A stretch of DNA of 64,000 nucleotides, from NCBI GenBank assembly GCA_032207245.1, contig CM063504.1:19003907-19067906 (forward strand), in the 5' to 3' direction. The DNA comes from Pardosa pseudoannulata. Taxonomy: Eukaryota > Arthropoda > Arachnida > Araneae > Lycosidae. Numbering within the stretch: position 1 is the stretch's first letter; every line of letters starts with the position of its first letter. The notes under the pieces were generated by a model that saw only the letters and a program-made list of their open reading frames with translations, was not told the DNA's origin and searched no databases. The position numbers were made by a program, and so were the translations under genes. Below are positions 1 through 16,708 of this stretch, piece after piece.

Positions 1-970
1 TCTCCAAACTATTCCGAAGGGTAGATCTATTTAACACTCATTAAGTAAATCACTCTTCCCCCTAATGAATAAATAACACGCTTTGGAAACTCTTGCTTTT
101 CTATCGCGCGCGTAATGGCGGCATCGTGTAATTTATAATAACACGACCGCAAACTACCGCACGCACATGACCCAAATTTGTTTTTGAGCAAAATTCGTGA
201 TCCTTGAACATGCTTTTCCATACATCTTAATTATTTGACGCTGCTAGCGGAGTGGATACGATATGAACACTGTATCTGATCCTTTTCACCGAAATGGCGA
301 GAGCGTCACGTTCGGCCCATTGTTCCAGCAATATTTTACACCAGGTTCTGGTTACAAACTTGGACGTAAACTAAAGTCTTAACAAGGAATTCAAAAAATA
401 AAATTACATACCAAATCTTTCGCCCGACGTTTAATCTTTTTAGGTGGTCTGGGCGTTTAATAATAAACGTGAGAAGCGGTATGCTCTCATGCCGGAAGTG
501 GATAGTTATTGATATGAAGAATTCAGCTTCACTCGCCTTCAGACTTGATCGCAATCTAAATATGGCTGTTGATGTTGTTGGCGATGAAACAAGGGAGATC
601 TGGTGCTGTTTCTTTTTCTTTGATATCGGATAAAATCATTTCCGCGCTCATGGAACTAGATCTTAAGAGCTTGAGTTTGACCTATATATGCATAGGGATC
701 ATGACTCGAAACATCTCCTAAACGTGGGAAATGCATCGTTAAGGTAAACATGCACAGGAACTCGGTTAAAATATTTCCTTACTTTGTTGCACTGAATGAC
801 GAATATTTTCACTTTTGTAAATGAAAGAAAATTGCTTATTTTTAACAACCAAACATAGTTGTCAAATGTTGACTGTTTAACTTTTTATGTCATTAAAGTT
901 CAATTTAGTTCTTTCATGTGAAAATATTTATGCAATCTGTCCAACTTATCATTTATTGCTACATAACTCC
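1..970. other. Unannotated AT-rich stretch
   Basis: I see no gene, repeat or RNA here. The open frames on either strand are short (about 60-70 codons), lack recognisable motifs and have no splice or promoter context. The first 250 bases are somewhat richer in G+C than the rest. Confidence 0.5.
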
Positions 971-1145
971 TCAGCTGTCCGAATGGTTAGGATGCTGGCC
1001 TTCGGAACCGGAGTTCCTGGATATGAATTCCACAGTGGCATGGATATTCGTAGCCGTTCGGAATCGGCTTTAAGCAGTAGGTCCCGGTCTCATTAGCCCT
1101 CGCGTTTCAAAAAGTAGACCGTAGTGCTCCAAACTAAATCAAACC
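971..1145 (+). repeat. tRNA-derived SINE (family 1), complete but diverged
   Basis: Seen: a tRNA-like head with a pol III A-box-like segment (TCCGAATGGTTAGG), an anticodon-loop-like CCTTCGGAACCGG and a degraded B box. The body follows (GCCGTTCGGAATCGGC, then TTTAAGCAGTAGGTCCCGG, then CTCATTAGCCCTCG), and the end resembles the AAACCAAACC tail of better-kept copies near 46.4, 48.5, 49.1 and 60.4 kb. The B box has changed (ATATGAATTCC instead of GGTTCGAATCC), which suggests an old copy. No clean target duplication is visible. Open frames across it are not genes. Confidence 0.85.
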
Positions 1146-1318
1146 TCAGTTGGACAGTAGTCGAATAGGTAAAGCACTGTCGGTACCGGGCTACGTGGGT
1201 TCGAATTCTGAATCTGTTCGTATAGATGTTTGTAGTCCTTTGAAATAGGCTTTAAGAAGTAAGTCCCAATATTATTAGACCTCGTATAGCCAAACTGTAG
1301 ACCAAAGAACCAACCAAC
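1146..1318 (+). repeat. tRNA-derived SINE (family 1), strongly diverged, adjacent to the previous copy
   Basis: The same order of blocks can be followed: an A-box region (GTCGAATAGGTAAAGC), a well-kept B box (GGGTTCGAATTC), a body relic (TTTGTAGTCCTTTGAAATAGG, then CTTTAAGAAGTAAGTCCC, then ATTATTAGACCTCG) and a CCAACCAAC tail. It lies head-to-tail with the copy just upstream. This could be a dimer insertion or one SINE inserted into the tail of another. Divergence is high, so boundaries are approximate. Confidence 0.7.
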
Positions 1319-1666
1319 TTTATACGAGTTCCACGTTTTGAATTGGGTATTTTTGTATAAATTTTGGATAGATTTATCATCAGACATTATTGGTTTTGAA
1401 TAATTTAGGTCCATGGTGCTCAAACTGGGTGCCTTGGCATTCTAAGGTACCACGAGAGAGTGCCGCAGCAATATCACCAACAGGTGGCAAAAATTCATAA
1501 ATTATTAAATTCAATGAGATATTTAAAATTTAGTTTGTCTTTCCTTGTCAATAAGTTGCTGTCGAAACGCGTTGAAAACTGTACTTGTATTTAACTGAAA
1601 ATACGACCGATACTGTGATTCCGCGATTCTCAAAGTGAGTGATGTGGTTTCCTTGAGAGCAGCTTG

Positions 1667-1700
<34 letters not shown>

Positions 1701-3005
1701 TGAATTTCAGCTGTAGATACCATCTAACCACTATTCCGGTTTCTCTTTTTATTTTTTTCACATTCACAAAAATATGGGCTGTCACAAATAAAGCCCCCAA
1801 GCCCACAAATGCTAATTATTTTTAAGTATTTGTTACAAAAGATAAATCGATAGTAAATTTGTGATTTCTAATGCTAGCCAAAGTACTGTAACCGCCTTCC
1901 AACACATAAAACAATTAGAGTTATCTTGAACTCTGATTCATATCACCAAGAAATGGACGGAGAAAGGATGTAATATACCATAATGGAAGATGGTTCTTTT
2001 CACGGCATCCTACACTAATTGTTTCACTAACTTTCAGTTGCATCTTTCATGAGCGCAAATGATGATAGAAAGTGTTGTGATTCTCTGGGGGTAAGATGGG
2101 TCACGAGTAGCCAGATAGACACGCCATATGGTTAGTTCAACTTTCAGGTGTTGATCTCAGAGATAATCTCTGACGTCACCTTTAGGTGTAGTTTATTATT
2201 AGAAACGGGGGTTTGGGTAAAAAGACACATTGAATTGAAATAGCCACAAGGAATAGTTTACTTTTAAAGGTATGCATTTTATTCTACTAGTAGTAAGCTA
2301 AATTTTAGTGGCCTGAAGAGTATGATTAGAGATTTAGAACAGGGCTTAAAAAATATGCGTGATGGGATAGGTTACCATCTCAACTAGTTCTATTTTTATT
2401 AAGTACTTCTATTTCTATTTTTAATTTTTTTTATTAGAAAAGGATATTTCTAAGCATTTAAACCTTCCGGATCTGGCGTTCTGCCAATAATACATGGAAT
2501 TTGTTCTCCCTCTATTAAATTCTAAAAAAAATTAATTTTTCCCAAGATCCTCGTATTATATTAAAAGGATTTCTATTGAAAGCATATATTTCATGATTTC
2601 CTAAAAGGCGACTGTATTATTTTAAAAATACTCATTCAAGATGGACTCCTTGTTCATGTAAGATTTCAATGTTTAACAGGAAAGTTAGGTACTTTTATTT
2701 TTTCTGACTTTTAGTATTATAAATGATTTTGATATTATTTAAAATAGTGGCTTTAAGAGCTATAATTTATATAACGTTTGGTGTAGTTTTTATCTTTAAC
2801 TTTTTTTTTATTTTTGATTTAGGGGTTTTTAACCCTTAATTTGACAATATTTTTTCAAATATTTTTTAATTTCTGTTATTTTCCCATGTCTGTATAGACA
2901 TTAGGATCTCTGTAAAATAAACAAAAAAAATATATCATTTTCCATTTTTGAGATAATTAATGTCCGCTGTGGTAAACACTGACAATTATGTTATATAGTA
3001 GTTAT
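1319..3005. other. Unannotated stretch with a 31-bp poly-A run
   Basis: No gene is recognised. An uninterrupted A run sits at about 1667-1697. It could be a retroposon tail, but I cannot identify a retroposon body beside it. The rest is AT-rich with mononucleotide runs and no coding signal. Confidence 0.45.
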
Positions 3006-3342
3006 CAAGGCCGTAGGTAAGGGGGAGGGAATTGGGGGACAGGTCCCCCCCAAAAAAAAACTTTGAAAGACCATTTTGTTGATAGACAATGTCCCACGTT
3101 TGTGTGTTTATGGGCTATCTGCCTAGCTGTTAATGAACAAGGACAGTTATTCTCTTAGAACAAAAAAAGCTGAGACCATAAAAGTTTTGCTAGGCCGCTG
3201 CCCGGAAATACAACACTGTATTTTCGATATTGTATTCTGAAAATGCAGTTCTTTTCCTTACATCAATTGAAATAAAATTCACAAATAAAGATGTCTTTCT
3301 CCCTTGGTCCCCCTCCGAAAATAATTTCTGGCCAAGGCCCTG
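3006..3342. mobile_element. hAT-like non-autonomous element (MITE), 337 bp, perfect 8-bp TSD
   Basis: Seen: the element begins CAAGGCCGTAGG and ends CCAAGGCCCTG, so its ends are imperfect inverted repeats (reverse complement of the right end: CAGGGCCTTGG). It is flanked on both sides by the identical octamer GTAGTTAT (2998-3005 and 3343-3350). Subterminal G/C runs (GGGGGACAGGTCCCCCC on the left, TTGGTCCCCCTCCG on the right) are also inverted. Established: 8-bp target duplications and CAG...CTG type ends are typical of the hAT superfamily. There is no transposase frame, so it would need transposase supplied in trans. Confidence 0.82.
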
Positions 3343-3350
3343 GTAGTTAT

Positions 3351-5144
3351 AAATATACATGTCCAGTGTAGCGGCCAGACTTAGCCAAATTAAGGGTTAA
3401 ATACCTGGGCTAAAATCCAAATTATTCTTCGAAATTACATTTCACGTAAGCCTTTTAGAAGAACATATATACATGTTTTAATGAGTCAAAAAGTTTCTAA
3501 ACTAAAAACAAAATTTGGACCTTATATAACTTATTATATATTTGTTAAAGAACTTATTGCTGATACTTTGAAACAAACGAAAATATTTCGAAATGATAAA
3601 ACTTTGCACTAACGTTAAGAATGAAATTGTTTCTCTACATACAATGTTTTAGTTTATTACTGCAACTATGTTTCTGTGTCGATAGAGTAAAAACTAAAAC
3701 ATGTATCATACCACTCTTCGCTGAGCTACCCAAATGCTAGTACAGCCACGTATAGCCCTTATTTCAAAGCTTATACATAAGACTGGCCGCTCTATTAACA
3801 TTTAATTGAATAGCGCAATTCGGATTACAAGCAGACATTGGGCCGAATCTGGCCCTCGCGGCATAACTAGCTAACACGGGATATACAGCCTATGGTATAA
3901 GAAACAATGGTCCTGCTTTTGCTATCTTCCAAAGAAAAATAATTATTTTAAAGGATCATAAAAATGATGACTTTGGGCAGAAATATGGGGAGTTTCTTAG
4001 AAATATACTTCACATTCCTAATTTAGTGGCTATAAAATTTTGATTACTTTTAATGCAGCAATTTGATAAATTAAACTCTCTCCCAACTCTGCGGATAAAA
4101 TATTTCTAAAGTTTATAGTAAAAAATATTTCGCAACCATCTGTTATTATCACATTATCCAAAGTACGGTTAACAATGGCTAAGAAATTTAAAATCTTTTT
4201 AAATATTTTCGGATCTTCTTTGAATAGTCTAGTAGAGAACTGGGATTAATTTATAGACGATATTATAAAGTAAAGCATCTTTAAAAATGCATCTTTTTTA
4301 ACAAAATAGAAAACAATCTTATCTGAATTACGGAAAGTTAGGATTATTTTAACTTTTTTTTTTCATTTAATAAATATCGCTAGTGGTTTGTTTGAAAATA
4401 TAACTTCCCGTGTTTAATTTTAATATTTTTTAAGTACAAGAAATATATCTACTGTTAAAAAAATATGTACCTTTTCAGAAATTTTCATCTTAGAATTACT
4501 TTTTTCACTCTGCCGTCTATTCAATAGAAACATCAAAAATAATATATTCATCGACGTAAAAATTTCTTAAATAAAACTTATCCAAGAAGTGCTTGGGGGA
4601 TTTTACTGCTATTTTAAAACAAAAAAAACTAATAAAGCAACTTCCAAACACACACATTTAAAAAAAATAATTAAAACAAGTCTCCTATAATGTCTGTGTA
4701 TTTACATAAGCCCGTATCTTTTTCTCATTGCCTCATTTATTTAAAGTCGAAGCATCTTTTTGCTTTTCATTCTTTTGTGTTATGGGAAAAATTTATTTCG
4801 CCGAACTAAGCTTGCTTTTTTTTTTGTTACTTCCTTTTTGAAAAGTTAGAGTATTTATGATAGAAACTGAAATTTCTTTCCTTGGTAAACAAGACTTATT
4901 TTCGTCCTTCAATTTCTTCCTCCCCCTTCTAAATTTCTTTTGCTCTTCTTTACCCTTTTTTTTTGCATACGCTTTGTATCAAAATATACACAAATCATTA
5001 CTACATTAAATCTTTCACAGCTAGTTTACTTGTTTCATAAAAACATGTATAAAATATATACACATTAATGTTTTTCTCATATGTGTGTGTGTGTTTTACA
5101 TATTACAATCTTAGAATGGCATCCATGCTGGATGCGGGGCAGTC
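3351..5144. other. Unannotated very AT-rich stretch
   Basis: No gene, RNA or clear element seen. The sequence has many A and T runs and stop codons in all frames. A short (TG) run lies near 5080. Confidence 0.45.
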
Positions 5145-5505
5145 TTAAATGCATGAAAAACACAGGAAAATTTAAAAATAAAAAAGTTGAGTTTATTCAA
5201 TTAATCCATCTTTGACGCTCTGTCTATCCAAAACGCTTAACATTCGCTTATATAGTGGCCTGATGGCGTATGTGAACCAGCCAATCAGAGTTTTAAGGTG
5301 GACCATAGGGAGTAAGCAAGGAGTAAAACTAAGTTATGTAAAGGAACTATATAAGAATAGTTAAGCTAAGCAGCAATTAATTTGCTGTTTTCGAAGTCGT
5401 CTAAAATTACCATAATTCAAAAAGAAAGTTATTTTGCCAAAGTTTGTAGGTATAGGGATAGGACCACCAAAAATTTGTTTTAGAATACAACTATATTTAA
5501 GTATT
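5145..5505 (+). repeat. Dispersed repeat A, copy 1 (promoter-like motifs)
   Basis: This segment aligns by eye with 44335-44690 (same strand) and in part with 39440-39655 (opposite strand). Shared landmarks in order are: CACAGGAAAATTT; AATCCATCTTTGACGCTC; CAGCCAATCAGAGT; AAACTAAGTTATGTAAAGGA; TATATAAGAATAGTTAAGC; and GGGATAGGACCACCAAAAAT. A CCAAT-like box and a TATA-like box lie about 80-100 bp apart. That is what one would expect of a transposon 5' region or LTR, but promoter function is inference. No terminal repeats or target duplication were found. Confidence 0.65.
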
Positions 5506-5529
5506 TTAGCGATGATTAAAAAATTATGA

Positions 5530-6003
5530 TCTATCTTTATATATAAAGTTTTTCTATTCTCGTGTTTGTAATAGAACTCCTCTTAAACGGCTGGACTGAT
5601 GTTGATGAAATTTTGTGTATGTAATTAAGTTAATTCGAGAAGGGTGTAGATTCAAAATTTGATCCGATACATAATGATTTTTTTGTTAAAAACCCAAAAC
5701 TGCGTGTTTATTGAGATTATTATAATGCCGCTCGAAACTCTTCACTGACAACGCATCTGTGACTCAGTGGTCAGCCCAACGGGCTTTAGTACGAGAAGTC
5801 CCAAGATCGAATCCCCGTACAGACGGCGTCGGAATTTTAATTTAATCTAATTGCGTTTGAGATGAATGTTCGCTTGGTGGCATCAAGTATTTTTATAATA
5901 ATTTTTTCCATCAAACGGTCCAATTTATAATTTATTTAAAAACCTTTTACAATTTTTGGGATTTACAGCTTTAAAGCATTACAACTTCTGTCGGGTCGTC
6001 TAG
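5530..6003 (+). mobile_element. Short Helitron-like element
   Basis: Seen: the element starts TCTATCTTTATATATAAAG and ends TCGGGTCGTCTAG. The base before the start is A and the base after the end is T. Near the 5' end is CGGCTGGACTGATGTTGATG, a segment type common at the start of arthropod Helitrons. Established: Helitrons have 5'-TC and CTRR-3' termini, insert between A and T, and make no target duplication. There is no Rep/helicase frame, so it would be non-autonomous. I do not see a strong hairpin just before the 3' CTAG, which lowers confidence. A tRNA-like segment (about 5757-5828) is embedded in it. A relative lies at 19268-19505. Confidence 0.6.
5757..5828 (+). other. tRNA-like segment inside the Helitron-like element
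   Basis: The segment TGTGACTCAGTGGTCAGCCC resembles a tRNA D arm or pol III A box. GATCGAATCCCCGT, about 45 bases on, resembles a T arm or B box. An acceptor stem does not form and no normal anticodon arm is evident, so this is not a working tRNA gene. The same module recurs at about 19438-19505 (GTGGCACAGTAGTCGG, then GATAGAATTCCCGT). It is therefore part of the repeat family, not a chance match. Confidence 0.5.
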
Positions 6004-8286
6004 TATAATATAAATTATTTCTTTGTATGTATCTTCACTACACATTCCTTAATGGTTAGACCAATATTCACGAAGTTCTTGAGACCTCTTGCTCACACAC
6101 TCACATTTACCGTATATATAAATGATGTTTATCGATGCAGGGTAGGATCCATGACTTTACGTACTACACTAAAGGGTCGAAAAACTTCTCTTATATAAAC
6201 TAACATTTTACTTGATATTTTTAAGCTAGTGTTCCGATTTATAGTACCTTTTTTCTGTAAATTACACAAAAATTTCAGTGTACATAGGTTTTAATTTTGA
6301 GCTTGTTACTAGTCCAAACCCCTAGTACTAAAATAAAACTCATCAATTTAATCGAAGTTTGACATTGAGTTTAAAAGACAGATAGCTTTATCACTTCTTA
6401 AAATAATAATTGTTGCAAATTAAAGATAGTTTACTGCAGATTTAATATACTAATATTTAACTTGATATTTATAAGTGTGTGTATAAACGGAGAGATTTAT
6501 CAAAGATCTTCTGAAATAATTTTAAAGAAATAATAAATATAAAATAATGGAATCTTTTAAGAAGTGTTTTAATTATATCTTTGGAAATTTCTTTCTTTAA
6601 AGAAGCCGAGATGTAGCATTTTCTATCAAAAGATAAGGAACTACAAATTTTAGCAAGATCCTGAGAGTACATCTTTTATAAAAGAGTGAAAGTTAGTCAA
6701 AGTTACTGAAGAAAATAGATTTACTCTGGAGGAAAACGACGGAAGGGAAACGCTTTTAGAATCAATCAAGCTCTGCGCAAAAATTCCTCCCGAATTTATG
6801 TCTGCTTTATCAATTTCTTTGCGTTTTATAGCCCATTATTGTAAAAGCCTTAAAACACTTGGGTCATCAATAGACGCATCAAGAGTCCTTTGCCATCATG
6901 TCCACTCACGTTTTCCTTATTACTTGATGTTGGACTTCAGAGAATAATCAGGGGCGTCCCTCAAAGCCCCCAGTTTTCCATTAGGAAAGGAGATGCTTGT
7001 ATTGAGTTGTTATCGTTCTTGGAGCAAGCTGTCATTTCACTTTTTATCTCCAGAGTTATGATCATATTGGACATGAGGATAAATGGGTGTCCACAAGATA
7101 TGAAAACATCAATAATAAATGGCGTTTAGACGTCTTAAATGAATTCTGTGAGCTTATGGGGATTCTATTAGTAAGACATTAAATACTTTTACCTTAGTAG
7201 GTTTTGCAAGTTTTTTTAAACCTCAATAGAAGTAAAGTTTGTAAATATTTCTTTAAAGATTTTTCTTTCTATCGTTTCAATAAATATAATTGAAGTTGTT
7301 TTTTACTTTTTATTATTTTATTTTTAAAAAATCCTATCTCTGAACGTACCTCTGAAAGAGGATTTGAGATGGTATACATACTTTTAGTACCCAACTACAT
7401 GTACGTGGCGATTAAAAGGATTGAAAAAGTCAACAATAAAGTAAATTATTAAATATAAAATGATATGCATTTGTTAATCAGAATCGAAGAGCACTCAGAA
7501 ACTATATTGTTGACTAAGAGGATAAAAGAATGATGCTTCCTCCTTCATGATAAGAAAAATCGTTGGGATTTAATGTAAGGGGATAAGAACATAAGTTTAA
7601 TATTCATTATAAGTTGGTAATTAAATTCAGTTTTACAGTTTTTTCTGACAGGCACTACGTTTAAAACTTTTTTCAAAAAGGCATGAAACAGCTCTTGGGA
7701 ATTTGAACAACTGGCGATTCTATAAAATATTAATAATATTAATAATAAATAATAATCAGAATAATGTTAATGAGAATAATAACAGCAATATGTATTACGG
7801 AAATCAGTGATCAGTTGTTCAAAGCTCAGTTTATTATGTATATATATTATATTTTATATGTGTAAGGAAAATTCTCAGGGGTTTTCAAAACTTAAATCAA
7901 GGACTAAAAATTCCCTCGTCCTTTTGCATTCCCCTTTTTAACCCCTAACCTAAATTGACCACTGGGGCTACAGTTTACGCCCTCAGAGAAGGGGCCTAAC
8001 CAATTATAATCCTACATGGCCCTAGAGGACAATTTAGGAAATTTCCAAATAAAAAGGAGATACACGCTGTCGGAGACAGATTTTTCTAGAGATATTTTCC
8101 CACAGATGTTGACCCAGGTGTTACGTGTCTTGTACATAGAACTTCATGCTAGCTGACCCTTCAGTTTGTCCTGTCCCTATGATGAAATGGGAACCCGTCC
8201 TTCAACGTTATCTTAATAAAGGTCTTTAGCTGAAACGGTATCATTTTTATGGCCATGACTGCAACCACCCATCGAGAAGTCCATCT

Positions 8287-8290
<4 letters not shown>
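6004..8290. other. Unannotated AT-rich stretch
   Basis: No gene recognised. A frame of 79 codons at 6890-7129 has no motif I know and no supporting context. (AAT)-rich sequence lies at about 7725-7790. The stretch 7900-8160 is richer in G+C but shows no coding structure. Confidence 0.45.
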
Positions 8291-11990
<3,700 letters not shown>

Positions 11991-12053
11991 ATACGTATTT
12001 AGTAGATTTATGGTGGATACCCGCTAACCACCGCAAATCTACTAAATACGTAT
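11991..12053. repeat. Perfect 19-bp-arm inverted repeat (strong hairpin)
   Basis: The left arm ATACGTATTTAGTAGATTT (11991-12009) is the exact reverse complement of the right arm (12035-12053). A second, inner stem GGTGG/CCACC (12012-12016 and 12028-12032) sits inside, leaving an 11-base loop. This could be a foldback or MITE relic, or a structured RNA if transcribed. There is no U tract or open frame next to it to argue for a function. Confidence 0.85.
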
Positions 12054-14850
12054 AATTATATGTATGTGTGACATTACATGTGTGTTGTTTGCTTTTCTAT
12101 GCAACGCTTTGCATTTTTGTCTTTTCACAAGTTATGATCGTCGAGTTACTCGGTCTTTTGTTGCGTTATTTCGTCTTCAATCGAATTCCTAGGTTCAGAA
12201 CATACAAGTCGTGTTATGTCAATTTGAAGCTTGGCTTTTTATTGTTGAATACAAAATTGATAATAAATAGTTCTATTTGTACTTGTCATGAAAAAATATT
12301 TCTGAAAACATTGTAAAATTTAAAAAATCGTTTATTTTTGTGATTTCAGAAAAATATTGTTTTTTTTTTCTTTTTTGTTAAATAATTATACAGTATATAT
12401 TAAAGTGTAAAAGAAAAACAGTTTCGTTCATAAAAACAAAGTAGTTTCCGATTTACTGCGATTTTTCTGAATAACTAAATTTTCGCGCGATTCACGAAAA
12501 AACGCCCGTTGCAAGCGTAAGTTGGCGGTGAAGTATACTCGCATGCCAAGTGTTAATTCCTTTCCTGAAAATCATCGATAAGTAAGCATATCTAACACAT
12601 GTGCTGGGCATAATCTACTTAATTAAGATAGATTTTAATGTACCCACAATAAGTAGGTCCTCGTAATTTAGAAGAAGTGTTCACAGAGTATTGGCCTGCC
12701 TCCTCCAGAGGTATCATTTGAACTTCGAAGACATTGCAACCAGGAACCTGTCTTTAATGAAAACGGCTGTCTTTGGATGGCTGCAGCCATGAACCCACAA
12801 CCCTCTGGCTATGATCTCGATGTATTTACTGACTGAACTTTTTTGTTGAATTTTGTTGAACTGAAATAACTGCGGCTCTGACTCTGGGCGTACCACACAC
12901 TGGAAGGCTAAACTTATGCTGATTAAATAACGCAATCACCCACTGCATGTTTTACAAAATATCTTATGTCATAAACAAAAATATTCTTTCATAAGCAATA
13001 ACAGGAGAAAATCCCCTATCTTTAGAGCCTTCGCGTGACAAATTGGTTATTCCCTGTTTTCCTTTCTCTCTACCCTACATGTAATATGAACATAGCTAAA
13101 TTCACAAATTCCGATGCAAATGACCGCCAATGTTTCTGAAAGATGTGGAAAAAAATCTAACACAAAGAGCACATTGTATCCCTTTTGCTGTGTTAATAAC
13201 AACGCTGCCAAACCTATCTCAAGCTCATTCCTCTATTACTTATTATAACCCTTTGTCACCCATTTGTTCTTCTTAATCAAATTAATATTTCTTTTCTCAT
13301 TACGAGCCTAATTCTCTTATAATCTACCTACAGGTTCTTCAAACCGAATGAGTCATTCGCGTGATATCGGATAATCTCCTTAGGTAGAAAACAAATATGC
13401 AAATCTGCTAAGATTTAATAATAACCTAAGAAGAAAAAACAGAAAAAAAGCGCTACTGTATTTAAACAGTCGTGAATGTGACTGAAGTTATTTTATTTAT
13501 TTTCTTACGCATGGATACCTTTGGTAGCAACATATGAAAGAGGATTCCAAATGTGTCAAACGCTGATTATAAATTCATGCGTTTACTCGACATCTTCGGA
13601 TGTAAATTACAGTATTTTTCTTCACTAAGTTTACTTCGTTCTCATTCATCATTGAATTAAAAGTTTGAATTGAAAATCTGTGGCAATAAATCTTCTCTAA
13701 TTGGTAACTGACACTGGAATATTATTACCAGCTAAATTATAGTAATTTTTACTAACAGTGAAATATGATTTATAAAATTAAGCTAGTTAAATTTTAATAA
13801 CGTACAATTATGTAACAGTAAAAAAGCGGACTTGTTTTGTCTTCACGTATTTTGAAGTAATGTGACAAGGCATGGTGCTAACTAACAGATTATACTGTTG
13901 AACCAATATCTTGTTTTAAGTCATAGATTTCCAAACCATTTTAGAAATAATAAAAAAAATTCTAAGGCACCCTCTTCAATAATTGTTAAACTCTAATAAA
14001 TAAAATATTGTTGCATTTTAAGCAAACCTGTTTGATTTGTTGGTTTATCTATTTAAGGATAAAGTAGAAATTAATTAAAACACTCATCAAGTGTAGTAAA
14101 AAATTAACTTTTGAAAGATTAAGTGAGATATAAAAAATTATTTTTAAAAAATAGCATCTATATAAGAAAAACGATAAAAAAAATGCACTAAAGATTAAAA
14201 ATTTTATTTGAGTTTTTAATTTTGCCGTTTGCTAATAGATGGCGATACTAGTTTAAAAATCTTTGCATTTGTGATTCCAAGTACGCTGAACAGTTTTTTG
14301 CATTTAATAAATAGATTTTATTTTTTATACAATTTTTTATGCTTGAATATTTGCATTGTCGCCGGAGTTGAACATTTAGCCATAATTTCAAATCTTTAGT
14401 TTGTCAGGGAGGAATTAAAAATTGTTTTCAGAATCTCAGTTGACATACAACGGAAGATAAAGTAAAAGTGATTAAAAATTAAAAATCAATCAAACAATCA
14501 ATAAGAAATTTTTAAAAAAATTAGCTAATCGCTATGACTAGTGGAGTTTTACCAAAAGCACGAGTAAAGGGATAATAAATACTTGACCTAGGTTGTCCAC
14601 CGTAGCATTGTCATAATTTATGCTTAATTCGAAATAAATAAAAATCATCGGAAATTTAAAAAGTATTCCGTTTTATGGTGATAAACTATCTATTGTGTTA
14701 ATATTTACATTTAGCATTAGCATACGTTCCCTCAAATTTTTTCGTAGCATATGGACACAGTCATGTGTATTTATGTGTAATTATATTTCATATAAGCATA
14801 TAAGTTCTTGCAGGGACTCGTATGTTTATATTATATTTTATTTGCATCTT
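12054..14850. other. Unannotated AT-rich stretch
   Basis: No gene, RNA or transposon end recognised. The short frames at 12068-12316 and 12714-12935 carry no identifiable motif. Confidence 0.45.
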
Positions 14851-15972
<1,122 letters not shown>

Positions 15973-16708
15973 AATAGCAGCACAAATAAAAAAAAGCTTT
16001 CTATGAATATTTAATAAACTGATAAAATTGGAGGTAAATAAATACCACAGTTTTAGAAATGGTTAATAGAGAAAGCGAATGCGCTAAAAAACAAGAAGAT
16101 ATTCCTATGTTATAAAAATCAAGAATATATTTTTAACAAAATCATAGCAGCAATAAATAGCAGCACAAATAAAAAGTGGCTTACTATGAACATTTAATAA
16201 ACTGGTGAATTGGGTGGTAAATAAATACCACAGTTTTAGAAATGGTTAATAGAGAAAGCGAATGCGCTAAAAAACAAGAAGATATTCCTATGTTATAAAA
16301 ATCAAGAACATATTTTTAACAAAATCATAGCAGCAATAAATAGCAGCACAAATAAAAAGTGGCTTACTATGAACATTTAATAAACTGGTGAATTGGGTGG
16401 TAAATAAATTTACCACAGTTTTAGAAATGGTTAATAGAGCTAGCGAATGCGCTAAAAAACAACAAAATATTCCTATGTTATAAAAATCAAGAACATATTT
16501 TCAACAATATCATAGCAGCCTATAGCAACAATAAATAGCAGTACAAATAAAAGGTGGCTTACTATAAACATTTAATAAACTGGTGGAATCGGTGGTAACT
16601 AAATTTACCACAGTTTTAGAAATTGTTAATAGAGTGAACGAATGCGCTAAAAAACAACAAGATATTCCTGTTATAAAAATCAAGAACATATTTTTAACAA
16701 AATCATTA
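15973..16708. repeat. Four-copy tandem array, unit about 183-195 bp
   Basis: Units begin with AATAGCAGCACAAATAAAAA at about 15973, 16156, 16339 and 16534. Each contains TTTAATAAACTGG, TACCACAGTTTTAGAAATGG, GCGAATGCGCTAAAAAACAA and TATTCCTATGTTATAAAAAT in that order. Copies 2 and 3 are nearly identical, and copies 1 and 4 are more diverged. Copy 3 is longer by an inserted CCTATAGCAACA-like segment at its end. The higher similarity of the central copies fits unequal exchange. No coding frame runs through. Confidence 0.92.

Noticed and set aside
15973..16708. CRISPR-like array
   Set aside because: Units are contiguous 183-195-bp tandem repeats with no spacers, in a eukaryotic context.
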